Source of the DNA: Perlucidibaca aquatica
Lineage (GTDB): Bacteria > Pseudomonadota > Gammaproteobacteria > Pseudomonadales > Moraxellaceae
Assembly: GCF_001676655.1 (NCBI RefSeq)
Contig: NZ_LZDB01000001.1
Coordinates: forward strand, 682,001-746,000
Length of the DNA stretch: 64,000 nucleotides
Reading direction: 5' to 3'
Made by a program: the position numbers and the translations under genes. Positions 27,254 through 37,043 of this stretch are shown piece by piece. Position 1 is the stretch's first letter; each line of letters begins with the position of its first letter. The notes under the pieces are model-generated. The model was given only the letters and a program-made list of their open reading frames with translations. It made no database searches and was not told where the DNA came from.

Positions 27254-28615
27254 TTACAAAATAAAGCGGCTCAGGTCTTCGTCCTGAACCAGTGCGCCGA
27301 GCTGGGCATCCACATCGGCGCTGGTGAGTGTGAGCACTTGGCCTGCTTGCTTCGCGCCGAGGTCGCTGGCATCAAAAGCGATGCCTTCAAGTAAACGTTC
27401 AAGCACCGTGTGCAAGCGACGCGCACCGATATTTTCAGTACGTTCGTTTACCTGCCATGCCACTTCGGCGAGCCGGCGAATGGCATCGTCCGCGAAACGA
27501 ATTTGCAGGCCTTCGGTGGCCAGCAGCGCCACATATTGCTCGGTCAGCGAAAAGTTCGGCTCGGTCAGGATGCGTTCGAAATCATTGGCAGTCAGTGCCT
27601 CCAATTCCACACGAATGGGCAGACGACCTTGCAGCTCCGGGATCAGATCCGAGGGCTTGGCGAGGTGGAAAGCGCCCGAGCAGATGAACAGGATGTGATC
27701 GGTCTTCACCATGCCGTACTTGGTGTTGACGGTGCAGCCCTCGATCAGCGGCAGCAGGTCGCGCTGCACACCTTCGCGTGACACATCCGCGCCCGAGGTT
27801 TCGCCGCGACGACAGACCTTGTCGATCTCGTCGATGAAGACGATGCCGTTTTGCTCGACGGCATGCAGCGCGCGGGCCTTCAGATCTTCTTCGCTGACCA
27901 GCTTGCCGGCTTCTTCTTCCCGCACGCGTTTAAGCGCATCGCGAATTTTCAGGCGCTGGCTCTTGCTTTTGCCGCCACCGAGACCGGCAAATAGCTTCTG
28001 CAGCTGGCCGCCCATTTCTTCCATGCCCGGCGGTGTCATCAATTCGACCGAGGCCGCGACCGGGCTGAGTTCAATCTCGATTTCCTGCTCATCGAGTTCG
28101 CCATTACGCAGCTTGCGGCGGAAGAGCTGGCGTGTGGCGTTATCACTGCTGCTGGCCGGAGCCGGCTCGGTAGTGTCCCAGCCGGTGCTGGCGGCGCGTG
28201 CCGGTCGCAGCAGCACATCGAGAATACGGTCTTCAGCAGCTTCATCGGCGCGCTGGCCCACTTCGGCGATGGCCTGCTCACGCATCATCTTCAGCGCCAT
28301 GTCGGCAAGGTCGCGGATGATGGTTTCAACATCGCGCCCGACATAGCCGACTTCGGTGAACTTGGTGGCTTCGACCTTGATGAACGGCGCGTTGGCGAGC
28401 TTGGCGAGACGGCGAGCGATTTCAGTTTTGCCAACACCCGTGGGGCCGATCATGAGGATGTTTTTTGGCGTCACTTCCGGGCGCAGATGCTCGGCCAGCT
28501 GCATGCGTCGCCAGCGGTTGCGCAGTGCCAGCGCGACGGCGCGCTTGGCGCCACTTTGGCCAACGATATGACGATCGAGTTCGTGCACGATTTCGCGCGG
28601 AGTCATGGCGGTCAT
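27254..28615 (-). CDS. hslU: HslU, ATPase subunit of the HslUV protease
   Basis: 453 residues. Clp/Hsp100-type AAA+ ATPase: N-terminal [16 protein letters not shown], Walker [16 protein letters not shown], the pore GYVGRD, an intermediate domain, Walker [11 protein letters not shown] and sensor regions. The C-terminus DEDLSRFIL fits the family pattern that inserts into HslV. It unfolds substrates for HslV. It begins 5 bp after hslV. Confidence 0.97.
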   Translation of the reverse strand: MTAMTPREIVHELDRHIVGQSGAKRAVALALRNRWRRMQLAEHLRPEVTPKNILMIGPTGVGKTEIARRLAKLANAPFIKVEATKFTEVGYVGRDVETIIRDLADMALKMMREQAIAEVGQRADEAAEDRILDVLLRPARAASTGWDTTEPAPASSSDNATRQLFRRKLRNGELDEQEIEIELSPVAASVELMTPPGMEEMGGQLQKLFAGLGGGKSKSQRLKIRDALKRVREEEAGKLVSEEDLKARALHAVEQNGIVFIDEIDKVCRRGETSGADVSREGVQRDLLPLIEGCTVNTKYGMVKTDHILFICSGAFHLAKPSDLIPELQGRLPIRVELEALTANDFERILTEPNFSLTEQYVALLATEGLQIRFADDAIRRLAEVAWQVNERTENIGARRLHTVLERLLEGIAFDASDLGAKQAGQVLTLTSADVDAQLGALVQDEDLSRFIL

Positions 28616-28620
28616 AGGGT

Positions 28621-29145
28621 TTACCAGTCGAGTCGTTCGAGCGTGTGCTGATGATTGGTGAAGACGCAGATGTCTCCGGCCATCGTCAGCCCGTATTTGA
28701 CAATTTCTTCGGCCGACAGCTCGCTGTGATCGATCAGGGCGCGCGAGGCGGCGAGGGCATAGTTGCCGCCGGAGCCGATGGCGATGATGCCGTGTTCCGG
28801 CTCTAGCACGTCGCCATTGCCGGTGATGATCAGCGAGGCATGCTTGTCAGCGACGGCGAGCAGGGCTTCGAGCCGGCGCAGTGTGCGATCGGTGCGCCAG
28901 TCCTTGGCCATTTCTACGGCAGCGCGCACGAGGTGGCCGCTGTGCTTTTCCAGCTTGGCCTCGAAGTAGTCGAAGAGCGTGAAGGCGTCGGCCGTGCCAC
29001 CGGCGAAACCGGCTAGAACCTGATCTTTGTATAGGCGGCGCACTTTGCGGGCGTTGCCCTTCATGACCGTGTTGCCGAGTGAGACTTGACCATCGCCACC
29101 GAGGACCACGGTGTTGCCGCGACGGACAGAGAGAATGGTGGTCAT
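28621..29145 (-). CDS. hslV: HslV, proteasome-like peptidase subunit
   Basis: 174 residues. After removal of Met, the N-terminal Thr ([20 protein letters not shown]) is the catalytic nucleophile; [20 protein letters not shown] is the usual signature. HslV dodecamers degrade proteins unfolded by HslU and belong to the heat-shock response. Its ATG overlaps the SPOR gene stop (ATGA). Confidence 0.97.
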   Translation of the reverse strand: MTTILSVRRGNTVVLGGDGQVSLGNTVMKGNARKVRRLYKDQVLAGFAGGTADAFTLFDYFEAKLEKHSGHLVRAAVEMAKDWRTDRTLRRLEALLAVADKHASLIITGNGDVLEPEHGIIAIGSGGNYALAASRALIDHSELSAEEIVKYGLTMAGDICVFTNHQHTLERLDW

Positions 29146-29816
29146 GGCTGACGAATCTCCGATGGGGCGGGCAGTGAACTTTGTACGGGAGCGCTGACGG
29201 GAATGGCATCCAGCCCGGCTTCGCTAAGCTTGGTCCGCGCTAAGTCACGACGCTCCAATTGATTGAATGGCCCGACCAGAACGCGCTGGAATAATGCGCC
29301 GCCTTCGCGATGCGTCTTAATGCGTGCGGGCAGGCCGAGTGCACTGATCGCGGCGCGGCGGCTATTGGCCTCATTGGGGTTGTTGAACGCGCCGGCTTGT
29401 AGCCAGTAGCTCGCTTCCGAAGGCGCGTTTGTGTCGCCCGTGGGACGAGGGGCCGGTCTGGCCTCCGGTGTGCGCGTGGGCAGTACTTTTTGCTGCGGGA
29501 GCAGTTCATAAAAAGCGAAACGTTCCGCTGGTTTCGGCGCAGATTCAGGCGTTTTCAGTGTAGCTTCGGCAAGGGCTGGCGGCACCGTGGCCACCGGCGG
29601 GGCCGGCTTTTTCATCAGCATTACAATGAGTGCAATCAGACCTGCAAGCAGAATCAAGCCCAGCACGAGGCGACCTTTTTTTAGACCAGGTTTTTTCGCC
29701 GGCGACGACTTGGGAGACGCCTTGGTTGTGCGGCGCCCGCCACGCCCGGTGTTGTTGGGCTTGCCAACGGGTCGGGGCGTTCGACTAGCACCGCGAGGCG
29801 GATTCGGGCGACTCAT
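29142..29816 (-). CDS. FtsN-like SPOR-domain protein
   Basis: 224 residues: a basic cytoplasmic N-terminus (about 50 residues, R/K/P-rich), one membrane segment ([18 protein letters not shown]), a short periplasmic motif [13 protein letters not shown], a Pro-rich linker and a C-terminal SPOR domain ([33 protein letters not shown]). SPOR domains bind denuded septal peptidoglycan. The position between argS and hslV is that of the FtsN-like gene in Pseudomonas. It overlaps argS by 1 bp (TAATG). Confidence 0.88.
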   Translation of the reverse strand: MSRPNPPRGASRTPRPVGKPNNTGRGGRRTTKASPKSSPAKKPGLKKGRLVLGLILLAGLIALIVMLMKKPAPPVATVPPALAEATLKTPESAPKPAERFAFYELLPQQKVLPTRTPEARPAPRPTGDTNAPSEASYWLQAGAFNNPNEANSRRAAISALGLPARIKTHREGGALFQRVLVGPFNQLERRDLARTKLSEAGLDAIPVSAPVQSSLPAPSEIRQP

Positions 29817-31621
29817 TACATGCGTTCCGGGGCAGCCACACCGAGTAGGCCAAGGCCGTTGGCGATGACCTGGCGCACGCCGAGACTGAGCGTTAGTCTG
29901 GCCTGACGCAGCGGCTCGTCATCGACCAAAACCTTGGTGCTGTTGTACCAGCCGTGGAACTCGCTGGCCAACTCCTTCAGGTAGTTCGAGAGCTGATGCG
30001 GCTCGTAGGCCTCGGCCGCTTTCAGCAGCACTTCCGGATAGCGTTGCAGGGCTTTCGCGAGGTCGCGTTCGGCATCGCTGTCGAGGCGATCCAGCGCGGC
30101 CAGGCCGGCATCGCGATCCAGTGTCCAGCCCAGCGTGGTCAGCTTCTCCAGCATCGAGCAGACGCGGGCGTGAGCGTACTGGATGTAGTAGACCGGATTG
30201 TCCTTGCTCTGCGACACGGCGAGGTCGAGATCGAAGTCGATGTGCTGCTCGCTCTTGCGCGTGATGTAGTAGAAACGCGCGGCATCGTTGCCAACTTCTT
30301 CGCGCAGCTCGCGCAACGGGATGAACTGGCCGGAGCGCGACGACATCTGCACCTGCTCGCCGCCACGCCAGAGCGACACGAACTGCACCAGCAGCACGTC
30401 GAGCTTGCCGGCATCGAGGCCGAGGGCGGTCAGCGCAGCTTTCACACGAGTGATGTAGCCGTGGTGGTCAGCACCCCAGATGTTCACTACGCGGTCGAAG
30501 CCACGCTCAAACTTGTTCAGGTGATAAGCCACGTCGGAGGCAAAGTAAGTGCCCTGGCCGTTGTCACGCACCAGTACGCGATCCTTGTCGTCACCAAACG
30601 TGGTGGAGCGGAACCAGATCGCGCCGGACTTTTCATAGGTGTGGCCATTGGCCGTCAGGCGGGCAACGGCGCGCTCGATGGAACCGTCGGTTTCCAGCGT
30701 CTTTTCCGAGAACCATTCATCGTAATGCACACCGAATTCGCCGAGGTCTTCGCGAATGTCGCTGAGGATGCTGTCCAGCGCGGCGCGGAAGAATACATCG
30801 TAGCCGTCGCTGCCGAGCAGGGCGCGGGCATTGGCGATGAGGCCGTCAATGTGAGCTTCCTTGTCGCCGGAAATGACCTCGCCCGCGGCATCTTTCACGG
30901 CATCGGCCGGGACATTCGCAAACACATCGGCGACTGGCTTTACCAGCGTCGCGCCGTGTGTGGCGGTGACACTGGCGGCGATGTCGCGGATGTAATCGCC
31001 GCGATAGCCATTGCTCGGGAACACGAACGCCGCGCCGGCGGCAATGCCGGACTCGACCGGATGCGATTCAACATAGCGCAGGTAGGTCGAGGTGGCGAGG
31101 ATGGCCATCTGACGACCCGCATCGTTAACGTAGTACTCGCGCTGCACATCGTAACCGACGGCATCGAGCAGGTTAGCCACGGTCATGCCGTAGGCGGCAC
31201 CGCGACCATGGCCAACATGCAGCGAGGAGGTCGGGTTGGCGGAGACGAATTCAACCTGCAGCTTCTGCTGGCGACGCGGTGTGCGACCAAAATTGGCAGC
31301 GTCAGCGAAGATCTGGCTGAGCACGGCAAATTCGGTGGCACCCGCAAGGAAAAAATTGATGAAGCCGGGGCCGGCAATTTCGACCTTGCTCACCACGACG
31401 TTGGCGGGTAAGGCGGCGACGATGGCGTCGGCAATCTCGCGTGGCTTGCGGCCAGCGGCTTTTGCACTGGCCAACGCGAGGTTGGTGGCCCAATCGCCAT
31501 GCGCCTTGTCGCGCGTGCGATCGAGCTGAATGGCCGGGCTGAAATCTGCCGGCAGAACGCCGTCGGCGCGCAGGGTGTCGAGGGCTGTGGTTAACAGGTT
31601 TTCGAGTGCAGACTTCATCAT
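29816..31621 (-). CDS. argS: Arginyl-tRNA synthetase
   Basis: 601 residues by the first of two consecutive ATGs (31621 and 31618; the GGA upstream suits the second slightly better). Class I signature HVGHGRGAAYGM stands for HIGH, and MSSRSGQF occupies the KMSK-equivalent region; the C-terminal DALR anticodon-binding domain includes YAHARVCSML and ends GLLGVAAPERM. It charges tRNA-Arg. rpmE lies upstream across a terminator, so argS has its own promoter near 31622-31690. Confidence 0.97.
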   Translation of the reverse strand: MMKSALENLLTTALDTLRADGVLPADFSPAIQLDRTRDKAHGDWATNLALASAKAAGRKPREIADAIVAALPANVVVSKVEIAGPGFINFFLAGATEFAVLSQIFADAANFGRTPRRQQKLQVEFVSANPTSSLHVGHGRGAAYGMTVANLLDAVGYDVQREYYVNDAGRQMAILATSTYLRYVESHPVESGIAAGAAFVFPSNGYRGDYIRDIAASVTATHGATLVKPVADVFANVPADAVKDAAGEVISGDKEAHIDGLIANARALLGSDGYDVFFRAALDSILSDIREDLGEFGVHYDEWFSEKTLETDGSIERAVARLTANGHTYEKSGAIWFRSTTFGDDKDRVLVRDNGQGTYFASDVAYHLNKFERGFDRVVNIWGADHHGYITRVKAALTALGLDAGKLDVLLVQFVSLWRGGEQVQMSSRSGQFIPLRELREEVGNDAARFYYITRKSEQHIDFDLDLAVSQSKDNPVYYIQYAHARVCSMLEKLTTLGWTLDRDAGLAALDRLDSDAERDLAKALQRYPEVLLKAAEAYEPHQLSNYLKELASEFHGWYNSTKVLVDDEPLRQARLTLSLGVRQVIANGLGLLGVAAPERM

Positions 31622-31693
31622 TTATTCCAAAGCGGGTCACGCGCTAGTCAGCAAGCTGCCCTGTGGGCGCTTAAGTGGGCGCGATTGTACCAA

Positions 31694-31733
31694 TAAAAAA
31701 GGCGAACACCCGTTTCCGAGTATTCGCCTTTTA
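31694..31733 (-). terminator. Terminator after rpmE
   Basis: Stem AAAAGGCGAA (31697-31706) pairs with TTCGCCTTTT (31723-31732), plus a few inner pairs, followed on the minus strand by T residues. It lies 36 bp past the rpmE stop. Confidence 0.8.
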
Positions 31734-31768
31734 CGATCACCCTAACAGTGATCGGCCTCTGCCAGTGC

Positions 31769-31984
31769 TTACTTGGCGAAGCTGCGAGCGCCAAAGCGCT
31801 GCTTGAACTTGTCGATACGACCGCCTGTGTCGACGACCTTTTGCGTGCCGGTGTAGAACGGGTGGCAAGCGGAGCAAGTATCAATCAAGAAGTTCTTGCA
31901 CAGGGTGGAGCGGGTTTTGAAGGTGTTGCCGCAGGAGCAAGTGGCAGTCACTTCTTCGTAACGCGGATGAATATCGGCGCGCAT
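31769..31984 (-). CDS. rpmE: 50S ribosomal protein L31, zinc-binding form
   Basis: 71 residues starting [20 protein letters not shown]. Four cysteines (16, 18, 37, 40; CSC and CSAC) mark the zinc-binding C+ type of L31. The C-terminus [15 protein letters not shown] is conserved. It is divergent from priA across 244 bp, where its promoter must lie; I see no convincing structured leader there by eye. Confidence 0.97.
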   Translation of the reverse strand: MRADIHPRYEEVTATCSCGNTFKTRSTLCKNFLIDTCSACHPFYTGTQKVVDTGGRIDKFKQRFGARSFAK

Positions 31985-32228
31985 AGTAAATTCCTCTAGT
32001 TAAGAACGGGGCGGGTGACTTCGCCGTCCTCGCGGGCGTGAAACGCAAACGCAGAGGTACGAAATCAATCCATTCTTTTGGCCTACCGAAACTGTCGCTT
32101 CGTTTCAGCGGGGCACAACAAGGTGGCGGATTCTACAAGATGTCTGCTTTTTGGCCAAGTACACTTTTCACTCAGTGGTGACGCGGATCGCCACAGCCAG
32201 CCGTCGGTGGCGGTGGTAATCTTGCGAG

Positions 32229-34424
32229 ATGAAATTATTACAGGTGGCGCTGCCATCCCCCTTGCGACAAGTCTTTGATTACCGCCTTCCGGCCGGCGCA
32301 GCTACTCCGGTAGCGGGCGTGCGCGTGCGCGTGCCGTTTGGACGTCAGGCATTGATCGGCTTGGTTACAGATGTGGTGAGCGAAAGTGATGTGCCCGCCG
32401 CGAAATTAAAGTCGGTGACCGAGGTTCTCGATATCGAACCGGCGTTGCCACCGGCGCTTTGGACGCTGGCGCGCTGGGCTGCACAGTACTATCAGCATCC
32501 ATTGGGCGATGCCTTGAGTCAGATGCTGCCCGTACTGATTCGTCAGGGCGAACCCTTGCTGGCGCCTCATCCGCAAGTCTGGCGCTTAACGGCGCGAGGT
32601 AGGGCCCTTGTGCCTGACGGGCTGCGCCGAGCCGCAAGGCAGCAACAGGCGTGGCAGGTGCTGAACGAACACCTGCAGGGCCTTAGCAGTACCGCGTTGC
32701 AGGCCTTGGGCGTGAGTCGTGAGGCGCTATTGGCGCTAAAAGAAAAAGAACTAGTTGAGCGAATTGAGTTGGCTGAGCCTGCTACAGCCATGGCCGTGAC
32801 GCCGCTATTGGCAGAGGCTCCGTTATCGCTCAATACCGAGCAAGCGGCGGCACTGTCTTTGCTTGCTGCACAAACGGGCTTTCGCGTGACCTTGTTGCAG
32901 GGCATCACAGGCAGCGGCAAAACCGAGGTGTATTTACAGCACATCGAGCGTGTTTTGCAGGCGGGTCAACAGGTGCTGATCTTGGTGCCCGAAATTGGCC
33001 TGACCCCGCAAACTGTGGCGCGTTTTCGGGCGCGCTTTCGCTGTGCTGTCGCCGTTCTGCATTCTGGTCTGACCGACAATGAACGCCTGAGTGCGTGGCG
33101 TGCTGCACGAGCGGGAGAGGTCAGTCTGATTATTGGCACCCGCTCGGCGGTATTCACGCCCATGGCTCGACCCGGCCTGATCATTGTCGATGAAGAGCAT
33201 GATTTATCGTTTAAGCAGCAAGAAGGATTTCGCTATCACGGGCGCGACGTTGCGGTGCGGCGGGCGCAACTGGAAAACATTCCCATTGTGTTGGGCTCGG
33301 CCACACCCGCGTTGGAGTCCATAGCCAATATTCAGGCGGGACGCTACCAGCGTTTGTCACTAACTCAGCGTGCGGGCGGTGCGCAAGCGCCTGTGGTGCG
33401 TTGCCTCGATTTACGCGGCCAGCCCGTTCAGGATGGTTTATGCGCTGCGGCTCGCCAAGCGATCACGGAAACCCTGGCGCGTGGTGAGCAAGTGCTGGTG
33501 TTTATGAATCGACGGGGCTTTGCACCGGTCATGCTCTGCCATGATTGTGGCTGGCAGGCCGAATGCAGCCGCTGCGATGCGCGCCCCACGCTGCACCGCG
33601 ATCCCGTGCGTTTGCACTGCCATCACTGTGGCTATGAGCAAGCACCGCCGCGTCACTGCCCGACCTGTAACAGCAGCGATTTGCGCCCCGTGGGTGTGGG
33701 CACGGAGCGATTAGAGCAAGCCTTAATCGCGGCCCATCCCGGCATTCCTGTTCACCGCGTGGATAGAGATAGCACGCGCCGTAAGGGGGCCTTGCAAGGC
33801 TTGCTTGATGAAATCCATAAGCCCGGTCCGGCCATTTTGGTGGGCACGCAAATGCTCGCCAAAGGGCATCATTTCCCCCGCGTCACCCTAGTGCTGATTC
33901 CCGATGTGGATGGCGCCTTATTCAGTGCGGATTTTCGCGGCGGTGAGCGCTTGGCGCAGTTATTAGTGCAAGTGGCCGGGCGCGCCGGGCGGGGTGATAA
34001 ACCGGGGCAAATGTGGCTGCAAACCCATCAGCCCGAGCATCCACTGTTGGTGACGCTGCTTTCGCAGGGCTACATTGCTGCTGCGCGGGCGCTGTTGAAT
34101 GAGCGTCAGCTCTTGGGTCTGCCACCGGCTGGGTATTTGGCCTTGCTGCGGGCGGAGGCGACCCGAGCAGACTTGCCCCTGACCTTCCTGCAGCAAGCGG
34201 CAGTAGAGATTGTGCAGGGCAAGTACGGTGTGCAAGCGTGGGGGCCAGTTCCGGCGCCGATGGCGCGCAAAGCCGGCTTGAATCGGGTGCACCTGTTACT
34301 TAAAGCTGACGACCGAAAGACCTTGCATGCCTTGCTGGCGACATTAGTGCCTTGGCTGGATGCGTTGCCGAGCGCGAGGCAAGTGCGTTGGTCAATTGAC
34401 GTGGATCCGCAGGAGCTGCAGTAG
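32229..34424 (+). CDS. priA: Primosomal protein N' (replication restart helicase)
   Basis: 731 residues. An N-terminal DNA-binding domain (LLQVALPSPLRQVFDYRLP) is followed by the helicase core with Walker A GITGSGKTEVYLQ, DEEHDLSFKQQEG and GSATPALES, and a zinc-binding cluster of eight cysteines (CHDCGWQAECSRCD, CHHCGYEQ, CPTC). PriA reloads the replisome at repaired forks. It is divergent from rpmE, as in Pseudomonas, and convergent with the PBP1a gene. Confidence 0.97.
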   Translation: MKLLQVALPSPLRQVFDYRLPAGAATPVAGVRVRVPFGRQALIGLVTDVVSESDVPAAKLKSVTEVLDIEPALPPALWTLARWAAQYYQHPLGDALSQMLPVLIRQGEPLLAPHPQVWRLTARGRALVPDGLRRAARQQQAWQVLNEHLQGLSSTALQALGVSREALLALKEKELVERIELAEPATAMAVTPLLAEAPLSLNTEQAAALSLLAAQTGFRVTLLQGITGSGKTEVYLQHIERVLQAGQQVLILVPEIGLTPQTVARFRARFRCAVAVLHSGLTDNERLSAWRAARAGEVSLIIGTRSAVFTPMARPGLIIVDEEHDLSFKQQEGFRYHGRDVAVRRAQLENIPIVLGSATPALESIANIQAGRYQRLSLTQRAGGAQAPVVRCLDLRGQPVQDGLCAAARQAITETLARGEQVLVFMNRRGFAPVMLCHDCGWQAECSRCDARPTLHRDPVRLHCHHCGYEQAPPRHCPTCNSSDLRPVGVGTERLEQALIAAHPGIPVHRVDRDSTRRKGALQGLLDEIHKPGPAILVGTQMLAKGHHFPRVTLVLIPDVDGALFSADFRGGERLAQLLVQVAGRAGRGDKPGQMWLQTHQPEHPLLVTLLSQGYIAAARALLNERQLLGLPPAGYLALLRAEATRADLPLTFLQQAAVEIVQGKYGVQAWGPVPAPMARKAGLNRVHLLLKADDRKTLHALLATLVPWLDALPSARQVRWSIDVDPQELQ

Positions 34425-34436
34425 CGGCTCCTGCGG
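34407..34436. terminator. Hairpin between convergent priA and PBP1a genes
   Basis: A perfect 10-bp inverted repeat CCGCAGGAGC (34407-34416) and GCTCCTGCGG (34427-34436) enclosing the priA stop codon. It is GC-rich without a T run, so it may act as a convergent-transcription barrier and not as a classic rho-independent terminator. Confidence 0.5.
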
Positions 34437-34443
34437 AAGTACC

Positions 34444-36897
34444 TCAGGGCATAATGACTTCAGGTGCTGGCAGTGGTACGGGCGATGTGCTGGCAGGGTT
34501 GGGCAGCTGTTCCGTCGGCACCAGCTCGTCAATCGCTTCCGGGTCAGAAGCGTCAGCTTGTTGGCCGGTCATGCGATTCACGCGAACAGACGACAAGCCT
34601 GCCGGGTTGGGAGGCATGCTGAATGGGATGCCGCGCAGCGCAGTGGCCATGTACTGATTCCAGATGGGCAGTGCGGCATAGCCACCGTATTCGACCTTGC
34701 CGAGACTTTTCGGTTCATCAAAACCCACCCACGATACCGCCACCATTTGTGCATTAAAGCCGGCGAACCAAGCATCACGGGCATCATTTGTCGTACCTGT
34801 TTTGCCTGCTAAATCGGCGCGGCCCAAGCTCAGCGCACCACGCCCAGTACCATGCTGAATCACATCCTGCAAAATCGAATACATCTGGCGTGCCGCCCGT
34901 GGCCGCATGATGCGCAAAGCCACCGGGTGGGCAGGCACATAAGCTTCCGGCGTGGGGGCCACGACATTGATGCTGTTGCCCTGACCTGAAATATTGCCAC
35001 TGCTGCTGGGCGTGGTCGGAGGCGTTACGCCGGGGATGACTTCGTTAGGCTCAACGCGACCATCCGACGTGACCACCGGAGCGGGCAAAGGGAGTTCACA
35101 AGGGCGACAAACGCGCTTGGGCTCTGCTTGAAAGACGACTTTGCCGTATCGATCGACAACTTTCTCGATGAAATAAGGGTTCACGCGCAGGCCGCCATTG
35201 GCGATGCTGGCATAGGCCGTGGCCATCTGAATGGGTAGCACTTCAGCGGAGCCCAGCGCTAAAGTTAGGTCCTGCGGCATGCGGGATTTTTCCAGGCTGA
35301 AACGACTTAGGTACTCGCGGGCATCGCCCACACCCACCGCTTGCAGCAGTCGAATAGACACCAAATTGCGTGACAAATAGAGGGCGCGGCGCAGCGTAAT
35401 CGGGCCCATGAACTCGCCGTCGGAGTTGCTGGGTGACCAGTCGCCAAAAGTCAGTGGCGAGTCATCAATCATGCTGAGTGGGGTATAGCCGCTTTCCAGC
35501 GCTTTGGCATAAATGAGTGGCTTGATGGTGGAGCCCGCCTGACGCCAGCTTTGCACCGCACGGTTAAATTTGCTTTGGCTAAAGTCAAAGCCACCCACAA
35601 TCGCCTCGACCGCGCCAGAGTCCGGATTCATGGCAATGAGCTGGCCCTGCACGGCAGGGATTTGCGCCAGTCGCCAAGATTTTCCGACCGCTTGCAGACG
35701 CACGAAATCGTTGACCTTCACGATGCTGCTGGCCGACGTTGGCGCAGCGCCAATGCTGTTGACGTTGATGTAGGGGCGAGCCCAGCGCAGTCCTTCCCAG
35801 GGAATGGTGACACGCTCGCCGGAGCGCATTTCCACGACGATACTGCGGGCGTTCACCGTGGCCACCCGCACGGGCTCAAGCCCACCCACACGGCTCAGCT
35901 TTTTCAGCGCCGCTAAGTCGCCATTGCCTTCGGGGCCACGCCAGCCGTGGCGTTGGTCATAAGCGAGCAAGCCACTGATCACCGCAGCGCTCGCAGCATT
36001 CTGGTTGCGTGAATCCACCGTGGTATAGACCTTGTAGCCCGTGTCGTAAACGGATTTGCCAAAACGCTCAAGCAACGACTCGCGCACCATTTCAGCCAGC
36101 CAAGGTGCCTGCACATCCTGCATGCTGGCCTTGAAATTAAGCGCGACCGGCGCGGCAATTGCCGCATCGTGGGCTTTTTTGCTGATGTAGCCGAGTTTGA
36201 GCATGCGGCCAATGATCCAGTTACGACGAATCAGCGCACGTTCAGCGTTACTCACCGGATTGTACTTGGAGGGGGCTTTTGGCAGGCCGGCGATCATCGC
36301 CATTTCGGCCAGCGTGAGCTGCTGCACGGATTTGCCGTAATAGATTTTGGCGGCGGCTCCGATGCCGTAGGCGCGCTGTCCGAGGTAAATTTTGTTCAGG
36401 TATAGCTCAAGAATTTCCTCTTTGCTGAGCGAGTCTTCAATGCGCTTAGCCAGCATCAGCTCGGTGAACTTTCGGCTAAAGGTGCGCTCCGAGCTCAGGA
36501 AGTAGTTTTTCGCTACCTGCATGGTGATGGTGGAGCCGCCCGAGCGGATATTGCCCGTGGTGAGGATCTCACTGAAGGCGCGGCCGAGGCCGGCGTAGTC
36601 AATGCCATCGTGCTGGAAAAATTGATCATCTTCAGCCGCTAAAAAAGCTTGCACAAAGGGCTTGGGAATCTCTTTGTATTTCAGCGGGATGGTGTGCTTA
36701 ACGCCAAATTCGCTAATGAGTTTGCCGTCACGAGAGAAGACTTGCAGCGGCGTTTCGTATTCCACGGATTTCAGCGTGGAAATATCCGGCAGTTGTGGCG
36801 TTAAGGCGAGGTAGGAGCCGCTGGCACCCAGCGTGATACCGGTTAATGCAAGCCCGAGCCAGCGCATCAGGCGAAAGGGGGAAGCTGCAGCAGTCAT
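34444..36897 (-). CDS. mrcA: Penicillin-binding protein 1A (bifunctional peptidoglycan synthase)
   Basis: The start is the ATG at 36897 (MTAAASPFRLMRWLGLAL); the frame upstream begins only with TTG. 817 residues. A membrane anchor at residues 10-35 is followed by a GT51 glycosyltransferase domain (AAEDDQFFQHDGIDYAGLGR with its catalytic Glu; GGSTITMQVAKNYFL), an OB-like insert and a transpeptidase domain (serine nucleophile in AGSTIKPLIYAKAL, YLSRNLVS, and GKTGTTNDARDAWFAG). It polymerises and crosslinks cell-wall peptidoglycan. It is divergent from the secretin gene; in many relatives pilM occupies that position. Confidence 0.96.
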   Translation of the reverse strand: MTAAASPFRLMRWLGLALTGITLGASGSYLALTPQLPDISTLKSVEYETPLQVFSRDGKLISEFGVKHTIPLKYKEIPKPFVQAFLAAEDDQFFQHDGIDYAGLGRAFSEILTTGNIRSGGSTITMQVAKNYFLSSERTFSRKFTELMLAKRIEDSLSKEEILELYLNKIYLGQRAYGIGAAAKIYYGKSVQQLTLAEMAMIAGLPKAPSKYNPVSNAERALIRRNWIIGRMLKLGYISKKAHDAAIAAPVALNFKASMQDVQAPWLAEMVRESLLERFGKSVYDTGYKVYTTVDSRNQNAASAAVISGLLAYDQRHGWRGPEGNGDLAALKKLSRVGGLEPVRVATVNARSIVVEMRSGERVTIPWEGLRWARPYINVNSIGAAPTSASSIVKVNDFVRLQAVGKSWRLAQIPAVQGQLIAMNPDSGAVEAIVGGFDFSQSKFNRAVQSWRQAGSTIKPLIYAKALESGYTPLSMIDDSPLTFGDWSPSNSDGEFMGPITLRRALYLSRNLVSIRLLQAVGVGDAREYLSRFSLEKSRMPQDLTLALGSAEVLPIQMATAYASIANGGLRVNPYFIEKVVDRYGKVVFQAEPKRVCRPCELPLPAPVVTSDGRVEPNEVIPGVTPPTTPSSSGNISGQGNSINVVAPTPEAYVPAHPVALRIMRPRAARQMYSILQDVIQHGTGRGALSLGRADLAGKTGTTNDARDAWFAGFNAQMVAVSWVGFDEPKSLGKVEYGGYAALPIWNQYMATALRGIPFSMPPNPAGLSSVRVNRMTGQQADASDPEAIDELVPTEQLPNPASTSPVPLPAPEVIMP

Positions 36898-37043
36898 GCA
36901 AAGCTCTCGTGAAACGTCCAAACTTAGGACTTGTGGAGCGCAGTATAAGGCGAGGAAGAAAAGCGTGCCTGCGTGTTTGCGTAAATGCCACTTCGTTGCT
37001 ACATCTCATGGGCGACAGGATGTCGTGGATAGGGATGTTCAGC

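Noticed and set aside
29954-31411. A 485-codon plus-strand open frame inside argS
   Set aside because: Antisense shadow of argS; no signal or family features.
36846-37043. Upstream extension of the secretin frame
   Set aside because: It overlaps the start of the divergent PBP1a gene and has no signal-peptide character; the ATG at 37044 is followed by a proper signal sequence.
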